Positions 1-9,475 of a stretch of 64,000 nt of DNA are shown in pieces. A program made the position numbers and the translations under genes. The notes under the pieces were generated by a model that was given only the letters and a program-made list of their open reading frames with translations, did no database searches and was not told the origin of the DNA. Source of the DNA: Streptomyces sclerotialus (GTDB lineage: Bacteria; Actinomycetota; Actinomycetes; Streptomycetales; Streptomycetaceae); the NCBI RefSeq assembly GCF_040907265.1, contig NZ_JBFOHP010000002.1:4588001-4652000 (forward strand), given 5' to 3'. Each line of letters begins with the position of its first letter. Position 1 is the stretch's first letter.

Positions 1-630
1 GATCAGATTGGCGTTGGTGAGCGCGGAGGAGGTGGCCACGACCTTGGCGCCGGACACCACCAGGCCGGCGTCGGTCTCCTCCTCGACGTGGACGCAGACG
101 TCAGCGGTCCGGTCGGCCGGCCGGTCGCGGTCCACCGGCGGGTGGACGATCGCGTGGTTGAAGTACAACACCCGTTCCTGCGCCCGCCGGTACCAGGCCA
201 GCGCATTGTCGCGGAACGGACCGTAGAAGTCGGCGTTGGCCTCCAGGGTGCCGAAGAACGCGGCCTTGTAGTCGGGGGTGCGGCCCATCCAGCCGTACAC
301 CAGCCGCTGCCAGGCGACGATGGCGTCGCGCGCCGCGACCAGGTCCCCGGCGCTCCTGGCGGTCTTGAAGAAGGGGTGGGTGAACCCGCCGTTCCCGGTG
401 TCCGTCGGGACGCTCAGCACACCGCGGGAGTCCGGCTCGTGCAGCACGTCGTAGAGCTGCGCGAGGGACCTGGCGCTGTTGCGGAAGGCGGGGTGCGCGG
501 TGACGTCCCGGACCCGCTCCCCGTGGATGTAGACCGCACGCCCGTCCCGCAGGGAATCCAGGTATTCCGCACCGGTCATCGGACGGACACCGTTCTGCAC
601 GTCCGCATTTGTACCTGACGCTGTCGTCAA
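1..630 (-). CDS. HpaB/Sam5-type FADH2-dependent aromatic 3-hydroxylase (partial, C-terminus off window)
   Basis: This is the N-terminal 210 codons of a 4-hydroxyphenylacetate/4-coumarate 3-hydroxylase family enzyme, which ortho-hydroxylates phenols using FADH2 from a partner reductase. Visible family motifs are [62 protein letters not shown] and [19 protein letters not shown]. The wording resembles what I recall of Sam5 (saccharomicin 4-coumarate 3-hydroxylase) more than E. coli HpaB or SgcC. I chose the TTG at 628-630 because GAGAG lies just upstream and because the relatives carry a similar leader before the RPMTG motif; ATG at 577-579 would cut it. It runs off the left edge, so the FAD and substrate region is not seen. 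It is divergent from the sensor kinase. The family is secure; the substrate is inferred. Confidence 0.85.
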   Translation of the reverse strand, partial: MTTASGTNADVQNGVRPMTGAEYLDSLRDGRAVYIHGERVRDVTAHPAFRNSARSLAQLYDVLHEPDSRGVLSVPTDTGNGGFTHPFFKTARSAGDLVAARDAIVAWQRLVYGWMGRTPDYKAAFFGTLEANADFYGPFRDNALAWYRRAQERVLYFNHAIVHPPVDRDRPADRTADVCVHVEEETDAGLVVSGAKVVATSSALTNANLI

Positions 631-966
631 CTCGGCTCTCTTTCGGAGAAAAGGCAGCCGGCCTTGATCGGCTACTTCGGTGGCGTGACAGGGAACAAGG
701 CGGACAGCGGTATTGCCGCAGGGAATTCTCTTGCGTGAAGGCCCGGGCGGGCGCGGCCCGGCGGAATCCGGGCCCGGCACACGGCGGGCGGCCGGTGACG
801 GAAGCGGCCCGCCGCACGGGCGGGTCGCGTCCCGCCGGCGGGACGGGCCGGGCGTGACGCTGTCCAACGGCGCTGCCGGAGACGAAAGTTCCAAGCAGTC
901 CGACCAAGGTATCGTCCCTCGTCCGGACCGCTCCGGGAAAGAGATCATGCCGGTAAAGTCACGGCC
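631..966. promoter_or_regulatory. Divergent control region between hydroxylase and sensor kinase
   Basis: This 336-base gap separates two divergent genes and contains no convincing reading frame. Two related nonamers lie at 881-889 (GACGAAAGT) and 902-910 (GACCAAGGT), 21 bases apart. They resemble the GACCGAAGT repeats in front of the response regulator at 20389. No clear -10/-35 pair was recognised. Confidence 0.35.
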
Positions 967-2103
967 GTGCCTGACTCCGTGAACCCATCCGCGTTCATTC
1001 GGCGGAGTCCACGGGACTGGGCCGTGGACACCGCCCTGTTCCTCCTTGCGGTGGCCTACGGTGTGGCCACTGCGAAGAGCAGAGGGCAGGCGGACCCCGA
1101 CATCGGACTGAACTGGTGGTACGCCGAGCAGCTCGCCGGGGCATTCGGCTGCGCACTGCTGTGGCTGCGCCGGCGCAAGCCGGTCGAGGTCGCCTTCGTC
1201 CTCATCGCCCTGTCGGTGCCGTTCGAAATGGTGGCGGGCGCCATGCTCGTCGCTCTTTTCACCGTCGCGGTGCACCGCAATCCGCGGACCACCGGGATCG
1301 TCTTCGCGGCGAGCGTGCTGCCGGTGGTGTCCGACGGCTTCCTGCGCCCCGACGCCGCCCTGCCGGCCTTCCACTTCTTCCTCTTCGGCACTCTCGTACA
1401 GGCCGGCGCCGTCGGCTGGGGACTGTCCATCCACCACCGCCGCCAGCTGCTGGAACGCGTGGCGGCCGAGGCGGGGCTCCGGGCCGAGCAGGCCCAGATG
1501 CGGGCACGCGAAGAGGTGGCCAGGGAGATGCACGACGTGCTCGGCCACCGGCTGTCGCTGCTGAGCCTGCACGCCGGGGCACTGGAGTACCGGCCGGACG
1601 CCCCGAGCGAGGACGTCGCACGGGCGGCGGGCGTGATCCGGGAGAGCGCCCACAAGGCGCTCCAGGACCTGCGCGAGGTGCTGACGGTACTGCGGGCACC
1701 GGCCGGGGAGCTGCCCCAGCCCACGCTGGCCGACGTGCACCGGCTCGTCGCGGAGTCGTGTGCGGCGGGGATGCGGGTACGGCTGGTCGAGGAGGTTCCG
1801 GAGGACGTCCCGGAACTGATCGGCCGCACGGCGTACCGCGTCGTCCAGGAAGCCCTCACCAACGTACGGAAACACGCCTCCGGAGCCGAGGCGGACGTCC
1901 ATGTGTCGGGGAAGCCGGGGGACGGGCTCCAGGTCGAGGTGGCCAACGCCGCCCCCGGCCCCCGGACGCCCCACGCGCACGCCGCGCCGGGCCAGGGACT
2001 GGCGGGGCTGGCCGAGCGGGTGTCCCTTGCCGGCGGGCAGCTGGCGTACGGCCCGGCCGGGTGCGGGGGCTGGGAGATCACGGCACGGCTGCCCTGGCCG
2101 TAG
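967..2103 (+). CDS. Two-component sensor histidine kinase (HisKA_3 type)
   Basis: A 378-residue membrane sensor kinase of the NarL-partner class. The first ~150 residues hold several hydrophobic segments (for example [15 protein letters not shown] and the stretch around [19 protein letters not shown]). The dimerisation box [20 protein letters not shown] carries the phosphoacceptor His189. An N-box ([13 protein letters not shown]) and a G-box ([16 protein letters not shown]) form the ATPase domain. GTG at 967 is the longest start; GTG 979 is an alternative. No response regulator is adjacent. The only LuxR-type regulator in the window starts at 20389, and its upstream repeats resemble two copies in front of this gene, so the two may be a split pair (inference). 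Confidence 0.85.
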   Translation: MPDSVNPSAFIRRSPRDWAVDTALFLLAVAYGVATAKSRGQADPDIGLNWWYAEQLAGAFGCALLWLRRRKPVEVAFVLIALSVPFEMVAGAMLVALFTVAVHRNPRTTGIVFAASVLPVVSDGFLRPDAALPAFHFFLFGTLVQAGAVGWGLSIHHRRQLLERVAAEAGLRAEQAQMRAREEVAREMHDVLGHRLSLLSLHAGALEYRPDAPSEDVARAAGVIRESAHKALQDLREVLTVLRAPAGELPQPTLADVHRLVAESCAAGMRVRLVEEVPEDVPELIGRTAYRVVQEALTNVRKHASGAEADVHVSGKPGDGLQVEVANAAPGPRTPHAHAAPGQGLAGLAERVSLAGGQLAYGPAGCGGWEITARLPWP

Positions 2104-2200
2104 ATCCGGGCCTTCCCGCCCTCCCGCGCAGACGAGATCTCTGATACCGAAGAGCGCCCGGCAGTGGCGCGACCGATCAACGAGTTGGAGTGTGCTGACT

Positions 2201-2905
2201 GTGTCGAAAGAGCTGAATCCCAAGGCGGACAACGCCACGGAGGTCACCGAACCCCTCTGGGGCCAGATACTCGTCTGCGTGGTGTTCGGGCTGCTCGGAG
2301 CCGCGGCCGGCTGGTTGGTCAAGCTGCTCGTCGGCTGGCTGGTGTCCCTGCCGTGGGCGCCCATGCAGGGCCCTGCCAGGCTCCTCGACTCGATTCCCGA
2401 GCCCGGTCTCACCATCGGGCTGATCACCGTGGGCGGCCTTGTCGGCCTGGTCGGCGGTGTGCTCATCAAGTTCAGCGAACTGTCGGTCAGCGTGTCCGAC
2501 AGCCGTGTGGTCCTCACGCGCAGCGGCGAGTCGCAGGAGTACGCGCGCGGTGCCGTCGCCATGGCGTTCCGGGACGGCAAGCAGCTCGTCCTGCTCGGCC
2601 ACCGCACCGAGGAACTGGCCCGGGAGAACTGCGACCAGGACCGCCGCCGGCTCGCCGACGCCTTCACCGCGCACGGCTACGACTGGGCCGACCAGGACCC
2701 GTACCAGAAGGAGTTCCAGCTGTGGGTGCCGGAGACGTCCAAGCTGCCGTCGCAGGCGAACGCGCTGCTGAAGGCGCGCGGCGAGCTGCTGAAGAAGCCG
2801 GGTACGGCCGAGGAGCGCAACGCGCTCCGCGAGGAGCTGACGAAGCTCGACGTCGTCGTGCGCGACAAGGACAAGCGGCAGTACTGGCGTCCCCTCGGCC
2901 GCTGA
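2201..2905 (+). CDS. YqeB-like two-TM membrane protein
   Basis: A 234-residue protein with two hydrophobic segments ([19 protein letters not shown] and [19 protein letters not shown]) followed by a soluble domain. Its middle ([21 protein letters not shown]) looks like a bacterial PH-type beta domain, and its tail ([15 protein letters not shown]) resembles the conserved C-terminus of YqeB proteins. The GTG at 2201 has GGAG ten bases upstream. It is convergent with the glycosyltransferase operon across a shared hairpin. Biochemical function is unknown; the YqeB assignment is from memory and moderate in certainty. No link to metabolite assembly is evident. Confidence 0.6.
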   Translation: MSKELNPKADNATEVTEPLWGQILVCVVFGLLGAAAGWLVKLLVGWLVSLPWAPMQGPARLLDSIPEPGLTIGLITVGGLVGLVGGVLIKFSELSVSVSDSRVVLTRSGESQEYARGAVAMAFRDGKQLVLLGHRTEELARENCDQDRRRLADAFTAHGYDWADQDPYQKEFQLWVPETSKLPSQANALLKARGELLKKPGTAEERNALREELTKLDVVVRDKDKRQYWRPLGR

Positions 2906-2925
2906 CCCTCGGCGTGCCTTTGGCC

Positions 2926-2951
2926 CCGCTGCGGTCAGCCGACCGCAGCGG
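2926..2951. terminator. Bidirectional hairpin between convergent genes
   Basis: CCGCTGCGGTC and its exact reverse complement (11 bp) flank a 4-base loop AGCC. The stem overlaps the stop codon and last codons of GT1 and sits 20 bases after the YqeB-like stop. It has no T-run, which is common for Streptomyces terminators. Confidence 0.6.
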
Positions 2952-4206
2952 TGGCCCTTTCCGCCAGCTCCTGGGCGAGACCGTTGGCGTGCGGCACGGC
3001 GTGCAGCTCGTCGCGCAGCGCCTGCGCACGCCGGCGGAAGGTCCCGTCCTCCAGGAGCCGCAGCAAGGACGTACGGACGAGCTGCCCGGTGGCGCGGGTC
3101 GAGTGGGTGGTGAGCCCGGCGCCCTGGGCGGCCAGCCGGTCGGACAGCAGCGGCTGGTCGACGTCCCAGGGCAGCGCGAGCTGGGGTACGCCGTAGAACG
3201 CCGCGGTGGTGAGCGTGCCCACCCCGGCGTGGTGGATGACCGCTGAGCAGGTCGGCAGCAGCGCCTGCATCGGTACGTACGGCACCAGCCGGGCGTTCGC
3301 CGGCACCCGCCGCAGCCGTTGCCGGGCGGCGTCGCTGACCGTCGCCACCAGCTCGATGTCCAGATCGCCGACGGCGTCGAGGATGTCCTGGATGTCGACG
3401 GGGTAGCGCAGCCCGTGGTCGCTGACCGTGAGGCCCAGTGTCAGCGCGACCCGCGGACGCCGCGGCGGCTCCCACAGCCAGCGCGGCACGGCGGCCGGTC
3501 CGCCGTACGGCGTGAAGCGCACCGACCGGTAGTCCAGCCCGGCCGCGTGGACCTGCAGCGACGGCGGCAGCAGGTCGATGCTGAACTGGCCGGTGACCAT
3601 GTCCTCCGTGAACTCCCCGCCATAGGCGCGGGCATAGCCGCCCAGCCATTCGCCGAGCGGGTCGGCGCGGTCCTCCGGCGGCCGCTGCGCGGTGAGCCGC
3701 AGGAAGTGCTCCCGGGCGATCCCGTAGACGTCCGCGCCGATGAGCATCCGGGCATGTGCGGCGCCGACGGCCTTGGCGGCCACCGCGCCCGCGAACGTGA
3801 GCGGCTCCCAGACGACGAGATCGGGACGCCAGTGCCGGGCGTACTCGGCGAGCGCCCCGGCCAGCGGCGCGTTGGTCATCTTGTGGGCGGCGTCGATCCG
3901 GACCCGGTACGCCTCGCGCAGCCAGTCCAGGGTGATGTCCTCCGGCGCGCGCTCCACCGTGTCGTACGGCTCGGCCAGGCCGGGCGCCAGCCGGGCACCG
4001 GCGCCCTTGAGCCGGCCGACGACCTGCCACAGGTCGCGGTCGCTGCCGACGGGCACCGCGGTCAGCCCGGCCTGTGTGACGGCGTCCGTCAGCTTCGGCT
4101 GGCAGGCCACCCGCACGTCGTGGCCGGCGGTGCGCAGGGCCCAGGCGAACGGGGCCATGAGCAGGAAGTGCGTGCGCTCGGGGTAGCACGTGAACAGGAT
4201 GCGCAT
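2935..4206 (-). CDS. Glycosyltransferase GT1 (activator-dependent, EryCIII/DesVII-like)
   Basis: A 423-residue GT-B glycosyltransferase, the last gene of the leftward operon. It opens with MRILFTCYPERTHFLLM, where His13 occupies the position of the His seen in EryCIII and DesVII, the likely catalytic base. The central stretch ARHWRPDLVVWEPLTFAGAVAA and the donor-site motif HHAGVGT near residue 323 are typical of the family that transfers TDP-deoxysugars with a P450-like helper. No helper gene is in the window. It is the most divergent member of the set at DNA level and lies 72 bp from GT2, the widest gap among the glycosyltransferases. The acceptor is probably a glycosylated intermediate of the linked pathway (inference). 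Confidence 0.88.
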   Translation of the reverse strand: MRILFTCYPERTHFLLMAPFAWALRTAGHDVRVACQPKLTDAVTQAGLTAVPVGSDRDLWQVVGRLKGAGARLAPGLAEPYDTVERAPEDITLDWLREAYRVRIDAAHKMTNAPLAGALAEYARHWRPDLVVWEPLTFAGAVAAKAVGAAHARMLIGADVYGIAREHFLRLTAQRPPEDRADPLGEWLGGYARAYGGEFTEDMVTGQFSIDLLPPSLQVHAAGLDYRSVRFTPYGGPAAVPRWLWEPPRRPRVALTLGLTVSDHGLRYPVDIQDILDAVGDLDIELVATVSDAARQRLRRVPANARLVPYVPMQALLPTCSAVIHHAGVGTLTTAAFYGVPQLALPWDVDQPLLSDRLAAQGAGLTTHSTRATGQLVRTSLLRLLEDGTFRRRAQALRDELHAVPHANGLAQELAERATAAVG

Positions 4207-4278
4207 GATTCGTCTCTCGTCGGGCGAGGCCGGGGCCGGCGGGTCAGGCCGTACGCCGGCGGTGGAGGGCCGGGCGGC

Positions 4279-5550
4279 TCAGCGGGTGCGGTGGCGGGCG
4301 GCGAGCTCCACCAGCCGGGGTACGAGGGCGTTGGGGCTCGGCAGGGCCAGCAGCTCGTCGCGCAGGTCCACCGCTCGGGTGCGGAAGCCGGGCTCGTCGA
4401 GCAGTCGCAGCACCTGGTCCCGGACGGCCGGGCCGGTCGCCCCGGTGTGCGGCAGCTCCAGTCCCGCGCCGTGTTCGGTGAGCTTCCGCGCGAGCAGCGG
4501 CTCGTCGAAGCTGTACGGGATCGACAGCTGCGGCACGCCGTGCCGGGCGACGGTGCCGAGCGTGCCGGGCCCGGCGTGGTGGACGACCGCCGAGCAGGTG
4601 GGCGCCAGCGCGTGCAGCGGCACGAACGGGAGGATCCGGACGTTGTCGGGGACCTTGCCCAGCCGGGCCTTCTCGTCGTCCGCGAGGGTGGCGACCAGTT
4701 CGATGTCCAGGTCGCCGAGCGCGTCGAGGACACCCTGGGTGCTGATGGCGTAACCGTCGAAGAGGTCGGTCGCGGTGAGGCCCATCGTGAGCGCGATCCG
4801 GGGCTTCTCGGGCTCGGCCCACAGCCACTTGGGCACACTGGCGGGCCCGTTGTACGCCACGAACTGCATCCGCAGGTAGTCCAGGCCGCCGGCTTCGATC
4901 TGGAGGCTGCGGGGGAACTGGTCGATGGTGAAGTGCCCGGTGACCATCTCCTCGGAGAACTCCCCGCCGTACTTGCGGGCGTAGCCGCCGAGCCAGTCGG
5001 CCATCGGGTCGGTGCGTTCGCCCTCCGGGCGTCCGGCCTTCAGACGCAGGAAGTGCTCGCGGGCCACGCCGAAGACGTCGGCACCGAAGAGGATCCGGGC
5101 GTGGGCGGCGCCGACGGCCTGGGCGGCGATCGGCCCGGCGTAGGTCAGCGGGTCCCAGACGACCAGGTCGGGCTGCCAGTGCCGGGCGAACTCCACCAGT
5201 CCGTTGATCAGCGGGAAGTTCTCCGGCTTGTGCCCGCGCTCGACGGCGTCGTAGTAGCCGTTGGCCATGGCCTCCCACTCGGCCTTCGAGGGGTCCTCGG
5301 CGGCGTCCCAGGGAGCGTGCAGACCGGCCCGCGCCGCTTCGAGCTCCTCCGGGGCCATCCGCGCCACCCGGAACACGTCACTGTTCCGGCCCACGGGCAC
5401 GGCGGTCAGCCCGGCCTGGGTGACCGTGGGCGCGAACGAGGGCTGGGTGGCGAAGCGGACCTCGTGCCCGGCGGTGCGCAGCGCCCAGGCCAGCGGCACC
5501 ATGCTCAAGAAGATCGTCTTTTCCGGAATGACGGTGAACAGGACTCGCAT
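4279..5550 (-). CDS. Glycosyltransferase GT2 (activator-dependent family)
   Basis: A 423-residue GT-B enzyme beginning MRVLFTVIPEKTIFLSM. The usual His at residue 13 is Ile. The donor-site motif is intact (HHAGPGT, near residue 323). The segment FARHWQPDLVVWDPLTYAGP is nearly identical at DNA level to GT3, GT5 and GT6, and ADWLGGYARKYGGEFSEE matches GT5 almost exactly, indicating recombination within the array. ATG at 5548-5550 lies 23 bp after the stop of GT3, and this junction has the same sequence as the GT6-GT5 junction. Family is secure; donor and acceptor are unknown. Confidence 0.88.
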   Translation of the reverse strand: MRVLFTVIPEKTIFLSMVPLAWALRTAGHEVRFATQPSFAPTVTQAGLTAVPVGRNSDVFRVARMAPEELEAARAGLHAPWDAAEDPSKAEWEAMANGYYDAVERGHKPENFPLINGLVEFARHWQPDLVVWDPLTYAGPIAAQAVGAAHARILFGADVFGVAREHFLRLKAGRPEGERTDPMADWLGGYARKYGGEFSEEMVTGHFTIDQFPRSLQIEAGGLDYLRMQFVAYNGPASVPKWLWAEPEKPRIALTMGLTATDLFDGYAISTQGVLDALGDLDIELVATLADDEKARLGKVPDNVRILPFVPLHALAPTCSAVVHHAGPGTLGTVARHGVPQLSIPYSFDEPLLARKLTEHGAGLELPHTGATGPAVRDQVLRLLDEPGFRTRAVDLRDELLALPSPNALVPRLVELAARHRTR

Positions 5551-6353
5551 GGGTGCGGCCTTCCCGGGGTGTGTCAGGTGGTGGTGGTGCGGTGGTGGTG
5601 GGTGAGTGTTTCGAGGTGGGGGATGAGTTGGTTGGGGGTGGGTGCGGAGAGGGTTTCGTTTTGGAGGGCGGTGGCGCGGTGGGTGAAGTGGGGTTCGGTG
5701 AGGAGGCGTTGGAGGGCGTGGCGGATGGCGGGGCCGGTGGCTTGGCTGGTGTGGAGGTCGAGTCCGGCGCCGTGGGCGGTGAGTTTGCGGGCGAGGAGGG
5801 GTTGGTCCCAGTGGTAGTGGAGTGAGAGGTGGGGGATGGGGTGGCGGGCGACGGTGGCGAGGGTGGCGGCGCCGGCGTGGTGGATGAAGGCGGTGCAGGT
5901 GGGGGCGAGGTGGTGGAGGGGGATGTAGGGGACGAGGCGGGTGTTGTCGGGTATGCGGGCGAGTTTGTTTTTTTCGGTGTCGGCGATGGTGGCGATGAGT
6001 TCGATGTCGAGGTCGGCGAGGGCGTCGAGGGTTTCTTGGGTGTTGATGGTGTAGCCGTTGTAGACGTCGGTGGCGCTGAGGCCCATGGTGAGGGCGACGC
6101 GGGGTCGGGTGGGGGGTTTGCGGAGCCAGTTGGGGACGGTGGCGGGGCCGCCGTAGGGGATGTATTGCATGCGCAGGTAGTGCAGGCCGTCGGCTTCGGT
6201 CTGGAGGCTGCGGGGGAACTGGTCGATGGTGAAGTGGCCGGTGGCCATGGATTCGGTGTACTCGCCGCCGTATTTGCGGGCGTAGCCGCCCAGCCATTCG
6301 GCCAGCGGGTCCGGCCGTTGCCCTGCCGGCTGCTCGGCCTTCAGACGCAGGAA
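5532..6353. repeat. Long direct repeat, copy 1 (GT3 C-terminal half)
   Basis: About 820 bases nearly identical to 9457-10275. By eye the differences are one base and one 3-bp GGT indel near the 3' end of the GT genes. The repeat starts inside the first codons of GT2, spans the intergenic gap and ends at the LRLKAEQ codons of GT3. The offset between copies is 3922-3925 bases. Confidence 0.9.
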
Positions 6354-6851
6354 GTGCGCACGGGGGATGCCGAAAACATCGGCTCCGAAGAGGATCCGGG
6401 CGTGGGCGGCGCCGACGGCCTGGGCGGCGATGGGCCCGGCGTAGGTCAGCGGGTCCCAGATGACCAGGTCGGGCTGCCAGTGCCGGGCGAACTCCACCAG
6501 ATCGCTGATCATCGGGAAGTTCTCTTCCCGCAGCGAACTCACGACCAGGCCGTATCCCTCCAGCAGATGGTCCCAGGTCGCTTTTGCCGGGTCCTCCGTG
6601 ACGTCCCAGGGCGTGGGGAGGCCGATGCGGGAGGCGACGATGTCCTCCGGGGCGACGAAGTCCAGCAGCCGGAACGGATCGCTCCGGCGGCCGACGGGTA
6701 CGGCGGTGAGGCCGGCCTGGGTGATGGTGGCGGCGAAGGAGGGCCGGCCGGCGAAGCGGACCTCGTGGCCGGCGGTGCGCAGTGCCCAGGCCAGCGGCAC
6801 CATGTACTGGAAGATGCTCTTGTGCGGGTTGGTGGTGAACAGGACGCGCAT
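5574..6851 (-). CDS. Glycosyltransferase GT3 (mosaic twin of GT6)
   Basis: A 425-residue GT-B enzyme beginning MRVLFTTNPHKSIFQYM, with Ile instead of His at residue 13. Residues from LRLKAEQPAGQRPDPLAEW to the end are identical to GT6 apart from one extra Thr at the C-terminus. Two internal stretches (roughly residues 52-105 and 155-166) differ. The donor motif reads HHAGAAT, so the second Gly of the usual HAGxG is Ala. From about 6240 down to 5574 the coding strand is strikingly G-poor and C/A-rich, with codons rare elsewhere (GAA AAA AAC AAA). The C-terminal half is therefore a transferred or converted block. It should use the same donor as GT6 but a different acceptor (inference). Confidence 0.88.
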   Translation of the reverse strand: MRVLFTTNPHKSIFQYMVPLAWALRTAGHEVRFAGRPSFAATITQAGLTAVPVGRRSDPFRLLDFVAPEDIVASRIGLPTPWDVTEDPAKATWDHLLEGYGLVVSSLREENFPMISDLVEFARHWQPDLVIWDPLTYAGPIAAQAVGAAHARILFGADVFGIPRAHFLRLKAEQPAGQRPDPLAEWLGGYARKYGGEYTESMATGHFTIDQFPRSLQTEADGLHYLRMQYIPYGGPATVPNWLRKPPTRPRVALTMGLSATDVYNGYTINTQETLDALADLDIELIATIADTEKNKLARIPDNTRLVPYIPLHHLAPTCTAFIHHAGAATLATVARHPIPHLSLHYHWDQPLLARKLTAHGAGLDLHTSQATGPAIRHALQRLLTEPHFTHRATALQNETLSAPTPNQLIPHLETLTHHHRTTTT

Positions 6852-6952
6852 GGCTGTCTTCCTCAGGCTGACTCGGGCCGGCGGGCGGGGGCGCGGAAGC
6901 GGGCGGTGAGCTCCTCGAGGCGGGGCACCAGCGCGTTCGGCGTCGGCAACGC
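6689..6952. repeat. Direct repeat, copy 1 (GT3 N-terminus and GT4 C-terminus)
   Basis: 264 bases matching 10611-10874 with two visible substitutions. It covers the first ~54 codons of GT3, the 11-bp gap and the last ~29 codons of GT4, so it is the right-hand boundary block of the same duplication as 5532-6353. Confidence 0.9.
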
Positions 6953-8164
6953 ATGGATCTCGTCCCGCAGCGCTGCCGCCCGCTCCTGGAAGCCGGGCTC
7001 GCCGAGCAGCCGCAGTACGGCCTCGCGTACGGCCTGTGCGCCGGCCCGGTCGGCGTCGATCACCAGGGAGCCGCCCTGCGCGGCGGCCTGGCGGCCGAGC
7101 GTCGGCCCGTCGAAGTCCCAGGGCAGCAGGAGTTGCGGCACCGGGTGCCGGGCCATGGTCAGGAAGGTTCCGAAGCCCGCGTGGTGGATGGCGAGATCGC
7201 AGGTCGGCGCCAGGGCGTGCAGCGGCACGTAGGGCACCAGCCGGGCGTTGTCCGGCACCCTGGCCAGTTCGCGCTGTTCCTCCTCGGCGACGGTGGCGAC
7301 CACCTCGATGTCGAGATCGGCGAGCGAGTCGAGTACGTCCTGGATGTCGAATGCGTAACCGGCACCGTGATCCGTCGAGCTGACGCCCATGGTCAGGGCC
7401 ACCCGGGGCCGTTCGGGCGGGGTCCACAGCCACTTCGGCAGCACCGCCGGTCCGCCGTAGGGGATGAACCGCAGTGGCAGGGTCGGCAGGCCGCTCTCCA
7501 GCCGCAGGGACGCCGGGAGCTGGTCGACGGTGAACTGGCCGGTGACCATGGACTCGGAGAATGCGCCGCCGTACATCCGGGCGTAGCCGTCCAGCCACTC
7601 ACCGAGGGGGTCCGTGCGCCTGCTGGCCGGCTGCTGGTCACGCAGTTCCAGGAAGCGCTCCCGGGTGCGGCCGAAGGCGTCGATGCTCCACAGCAGCCGT
7701 CCGTGCGCGGCGCCGCACGCCTCGGCGGCGATCGGCGCGGCCATCGCCAGCGGCTCCCACAGGACCAGGTCCGGGCACCACGCGCGGGCGAAGCGGACGA
7801 GGTCGGCGATCATCGGAAAGCTGGCCGGCCGGTGCCACAGCCGTACGATCCGCTCGTAGCCCTCCGTCAGGTGGGCCCAGTCGGCCTCGTCCGGGGCGTG
7901 CGCCGCGTCGTACGGCGCGGGCAGGCCGTAGTCCGGTCGGTAGGACCAGTCGGTGACCGTGTGCATGCTGCGGCGCAGCAGCTCCCACAGGTCGTAGTCG
8001 CGGCCGACCGGTACGGCGGTGAGGCCGGCCTGCGTGATCACGTCGGTGAACCAGGGGGTGCTGGCGACCCGTACCTCGTGGCCGGCCGTGCGCAGCGCCC
8101 AGGCCAGCGGCAGCATGGGCAGCACGTGGGCCTTCTCGGGGTTGGCGACGAAGAGGACGCGCAC
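6863..8164 (-). CDS. Glycosyltransferase GT4 (activator-dependent family)
   Basis: A 433-residue GT-B enzyme starting with GTG and reading MRVLFVANPEKAHVLPM, with His13 present. It has the central motif RAWCPDLVLWEPLAMAAPIAAEACG and the donor motif HHAGFGT near residue 326. Its last ~29 codons are identical in DNA to GT7, marking the edge of the segmental duplication. The start codon is 3 bp after the stop of GT5, indicating translational coupling. It shares WSIDAFG-type residues with GT7 (WSIDVLG) rather than with the GT2/3/5/6 group, so GT4 and GT7 form a pair. Confidence 0.88.
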   Translation of the reverse strand: MRVLFVANPEKAHVLPMLPLAWALRTAGHEVRVASTPWFTDVITQAGLTAVPVGRDYDLWELLRRSMHTVTDWSYRPDYGLPAPYDAAHAPDEADWAHLTEGYERIVRLWHRPASFPMIADLVRFARAWCPDLVLWEPLAMAAPIAAEACGAAHGRLLWSIDAFGRTRERFLELRDQQPASRRTDPLGEWLDGYARMYGGAFSESMVTGQFTVDQLPASLRLESGLPTLPLRFIPYGGPAVLPKWLWTPPERPRVALTMGVSSTDHGAGYAFDIQDVLDSLADLDIEVVATVAEEEQRELARVPDNARLVPYVPLHALAPTCDLAIHHAGFGTFLTMARHPVPQLLLPWDFDGPTLGRQAAAQGGSLVIDADRAGAQAVREAVLRLLGEPGFQERAAALRDEIHALPTPNALVPRLEELTARFRAPARRPESA

Positions 8165-8167
8165 GGC

Positions 8168-9475
8168 TCAGCCTCCGCTCATGGAGGCGCCCGCGGCGGC
8201 CCCGTCCCGCCGCTCGGCGGCGAACCGTTCCAACGTGCCCACCAGGTCGTTCGGGGAGGGCATGGCGAGCATGCGGTCGCGCAGCCCGGCGGCGCCCTGC
8301 CGCAGCCCGGGGTCGGACAGCAGCTTCAGCAGGGCCTCCCGTACGTCCGCCCCGGTGGTCTCCTTCGGGTTCAGCACCAGCCCCGCGCCGGCTCGTACGA
8401 CGCCGTCGGCCAGCGCCGGACCGTCGTTGTCCCAGGGGAGGGTGAGCTGCGGCAGGCCGCGCAGCGCCGTGGTGGCGAGGGTGCCGAAGCCGGCGTGGTG
8501 GATCACCGCGTCGCAGGTGGCGGTCAGGGCGTCCAGCGGCAGAAAGGACGTCACCCGGGTGTTGGACGGTATCCGGGTCAGCTTGGGCTGCTCGGCCTCC
8601 GCGATGGTGGCGACCAGCTCGATGTCCAGGTCGCCGAGCGCGTCGAGGACGTCCTGCACGGCGACGGCGTACTCCCCGCCGTGACCGGTGGTGCTCAGGC
8701 CCAGGGTGAGCGCCACCCGTGGCTTGTCCGGTGCACGGCGCAGCCAGGCGGGGACGACGGCGGGGCCGCCGTAGGGCACGTAGCGGAGCGGCAGGTACTC
8801 CAGTCCGGCCGCCCGGCGCTGGAGGCACTCCGGGACCAGGTCGACGGTGGCCTGCCCGGTGACCAGCTCCTCGGAGAACTCCCCGCCGTACTTGCGGGCG
8901 TAGCCGCCGAGCCAGTCGGCCATCGGGTCGGTGCGTTCGCCCTCCGGGCGTTCGGCCTTCAGACGCAGGAAGTGCTCCCGGGCCACGCCGTACATGTCGA
9001 TGCCGAAGAGCAGCCGGGCGTGGGCGGCGCCGACGGCCTGGGCGGCGATCGGCCCGGCGTAGGTCAGCGGCTCCCAGATGACCAGGTCGGGCTGCCAGTG
9101 CCGGGCGAACTCCACCAGATCGCCGATCATCGGCACGTTGCTCGCCTTGTGCCAGCGCTCCACCTGGGTCGCGTATCCCTCGTGGAGGTACTCCCAGGTG
9201 ATCCCGTCCGGCTCCCGGTCGGCCACGTCGTACGGGAGGGGCATCCCGCCCTTGTCACCCTGGCCGAGCCAGTCCGGGTCCCTGGCGAGGATCTGCCACA
9301 GGTCCCGGTCGCGGCCCACGGGCACGGCGGTCAGCCCGGCCTGGGTGATCACCTCGGTGAACTTCGGCTGGCCGGCGAAGCGGACTTCATGGCCGGCGGT
9401 GCGCAGCGCCCACGCCAGCGGGGCCATGAGGAGGAAGTGGGTGCGTTCTGGATAGGCGGTGAACAGGACTCGCAT
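8168..9475 (-). CDS. Glycosyltransferase GT5 (activator-dependent family)
   Basis: A 435-residue GT-B enzyme beginning MRVLFTAYPERTHFLLM, with His13 present. The donor motif HHAGFGT is intact. The region ERPEGERTDPMADWLGGYARKYGGEF is almost the same as in GT2. The stop is 3 bp before the start of GT4. The tail after residue 420 (RRDGAAAGASMSGG) is unlike the other members. By the order of duplicated blocks, GT5-GT6-GT7 corresponds to GT2-GT3-GT4, although GT5 and GT2 differ more than GT6 and GT3 do. Confidence 0.88.
   Translation of the reverse strand: MRVLFTAYPERTHFLLMAPLAWALRTAGHEVRFAGQPKFTEVITQAGLTAVPVGRDRDLWQILARDPDWLGQGDKGGMPLPYDVADREPDGITWEYLHEGYATQVERWHKASNVPMIGDLVEFARHWQPDLVIWEPLTYAGPIAAQAVGAAHARLLFGIDMYGVAREHFLRLKAERPEGERTDPMADWLGGYARKYGGEFSEELVTGQATVDLVPECLQRRAAGLEYLPLRYVPYGGPAVVPAWLRRAPDKPRVALTLGLSTTGHGGEYAVAVQDVLDALGDLDIELVATIAEAEQPKLTRIPSNTRVTSFLPLDALTATCDAVIHHAGFGTLATTALRGLPQLTLPWDNDGPALADGVVRAGAGLVLNPKETTGADVREALLKLLSDPGLRQGAAGLRDRMLAMPSPNDLVGTLERFAAERRDGAAAGASMSGG

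Noticed and set aside
948..983. ATG start at 948 with a good ribosome site before the sensor kinase
   Set aside because: It is in another frame and ends after eleven codons; at most a tiny leader peptide.
5574..6351. GT3/GT6 C-terminal blocks as pseudogenes
   Set aside because: Both frames are fully open, keep family length and conserved motifs, and the two copies differ only by an in-frame indel and one base; altered motif residues alone do not show loss of function.
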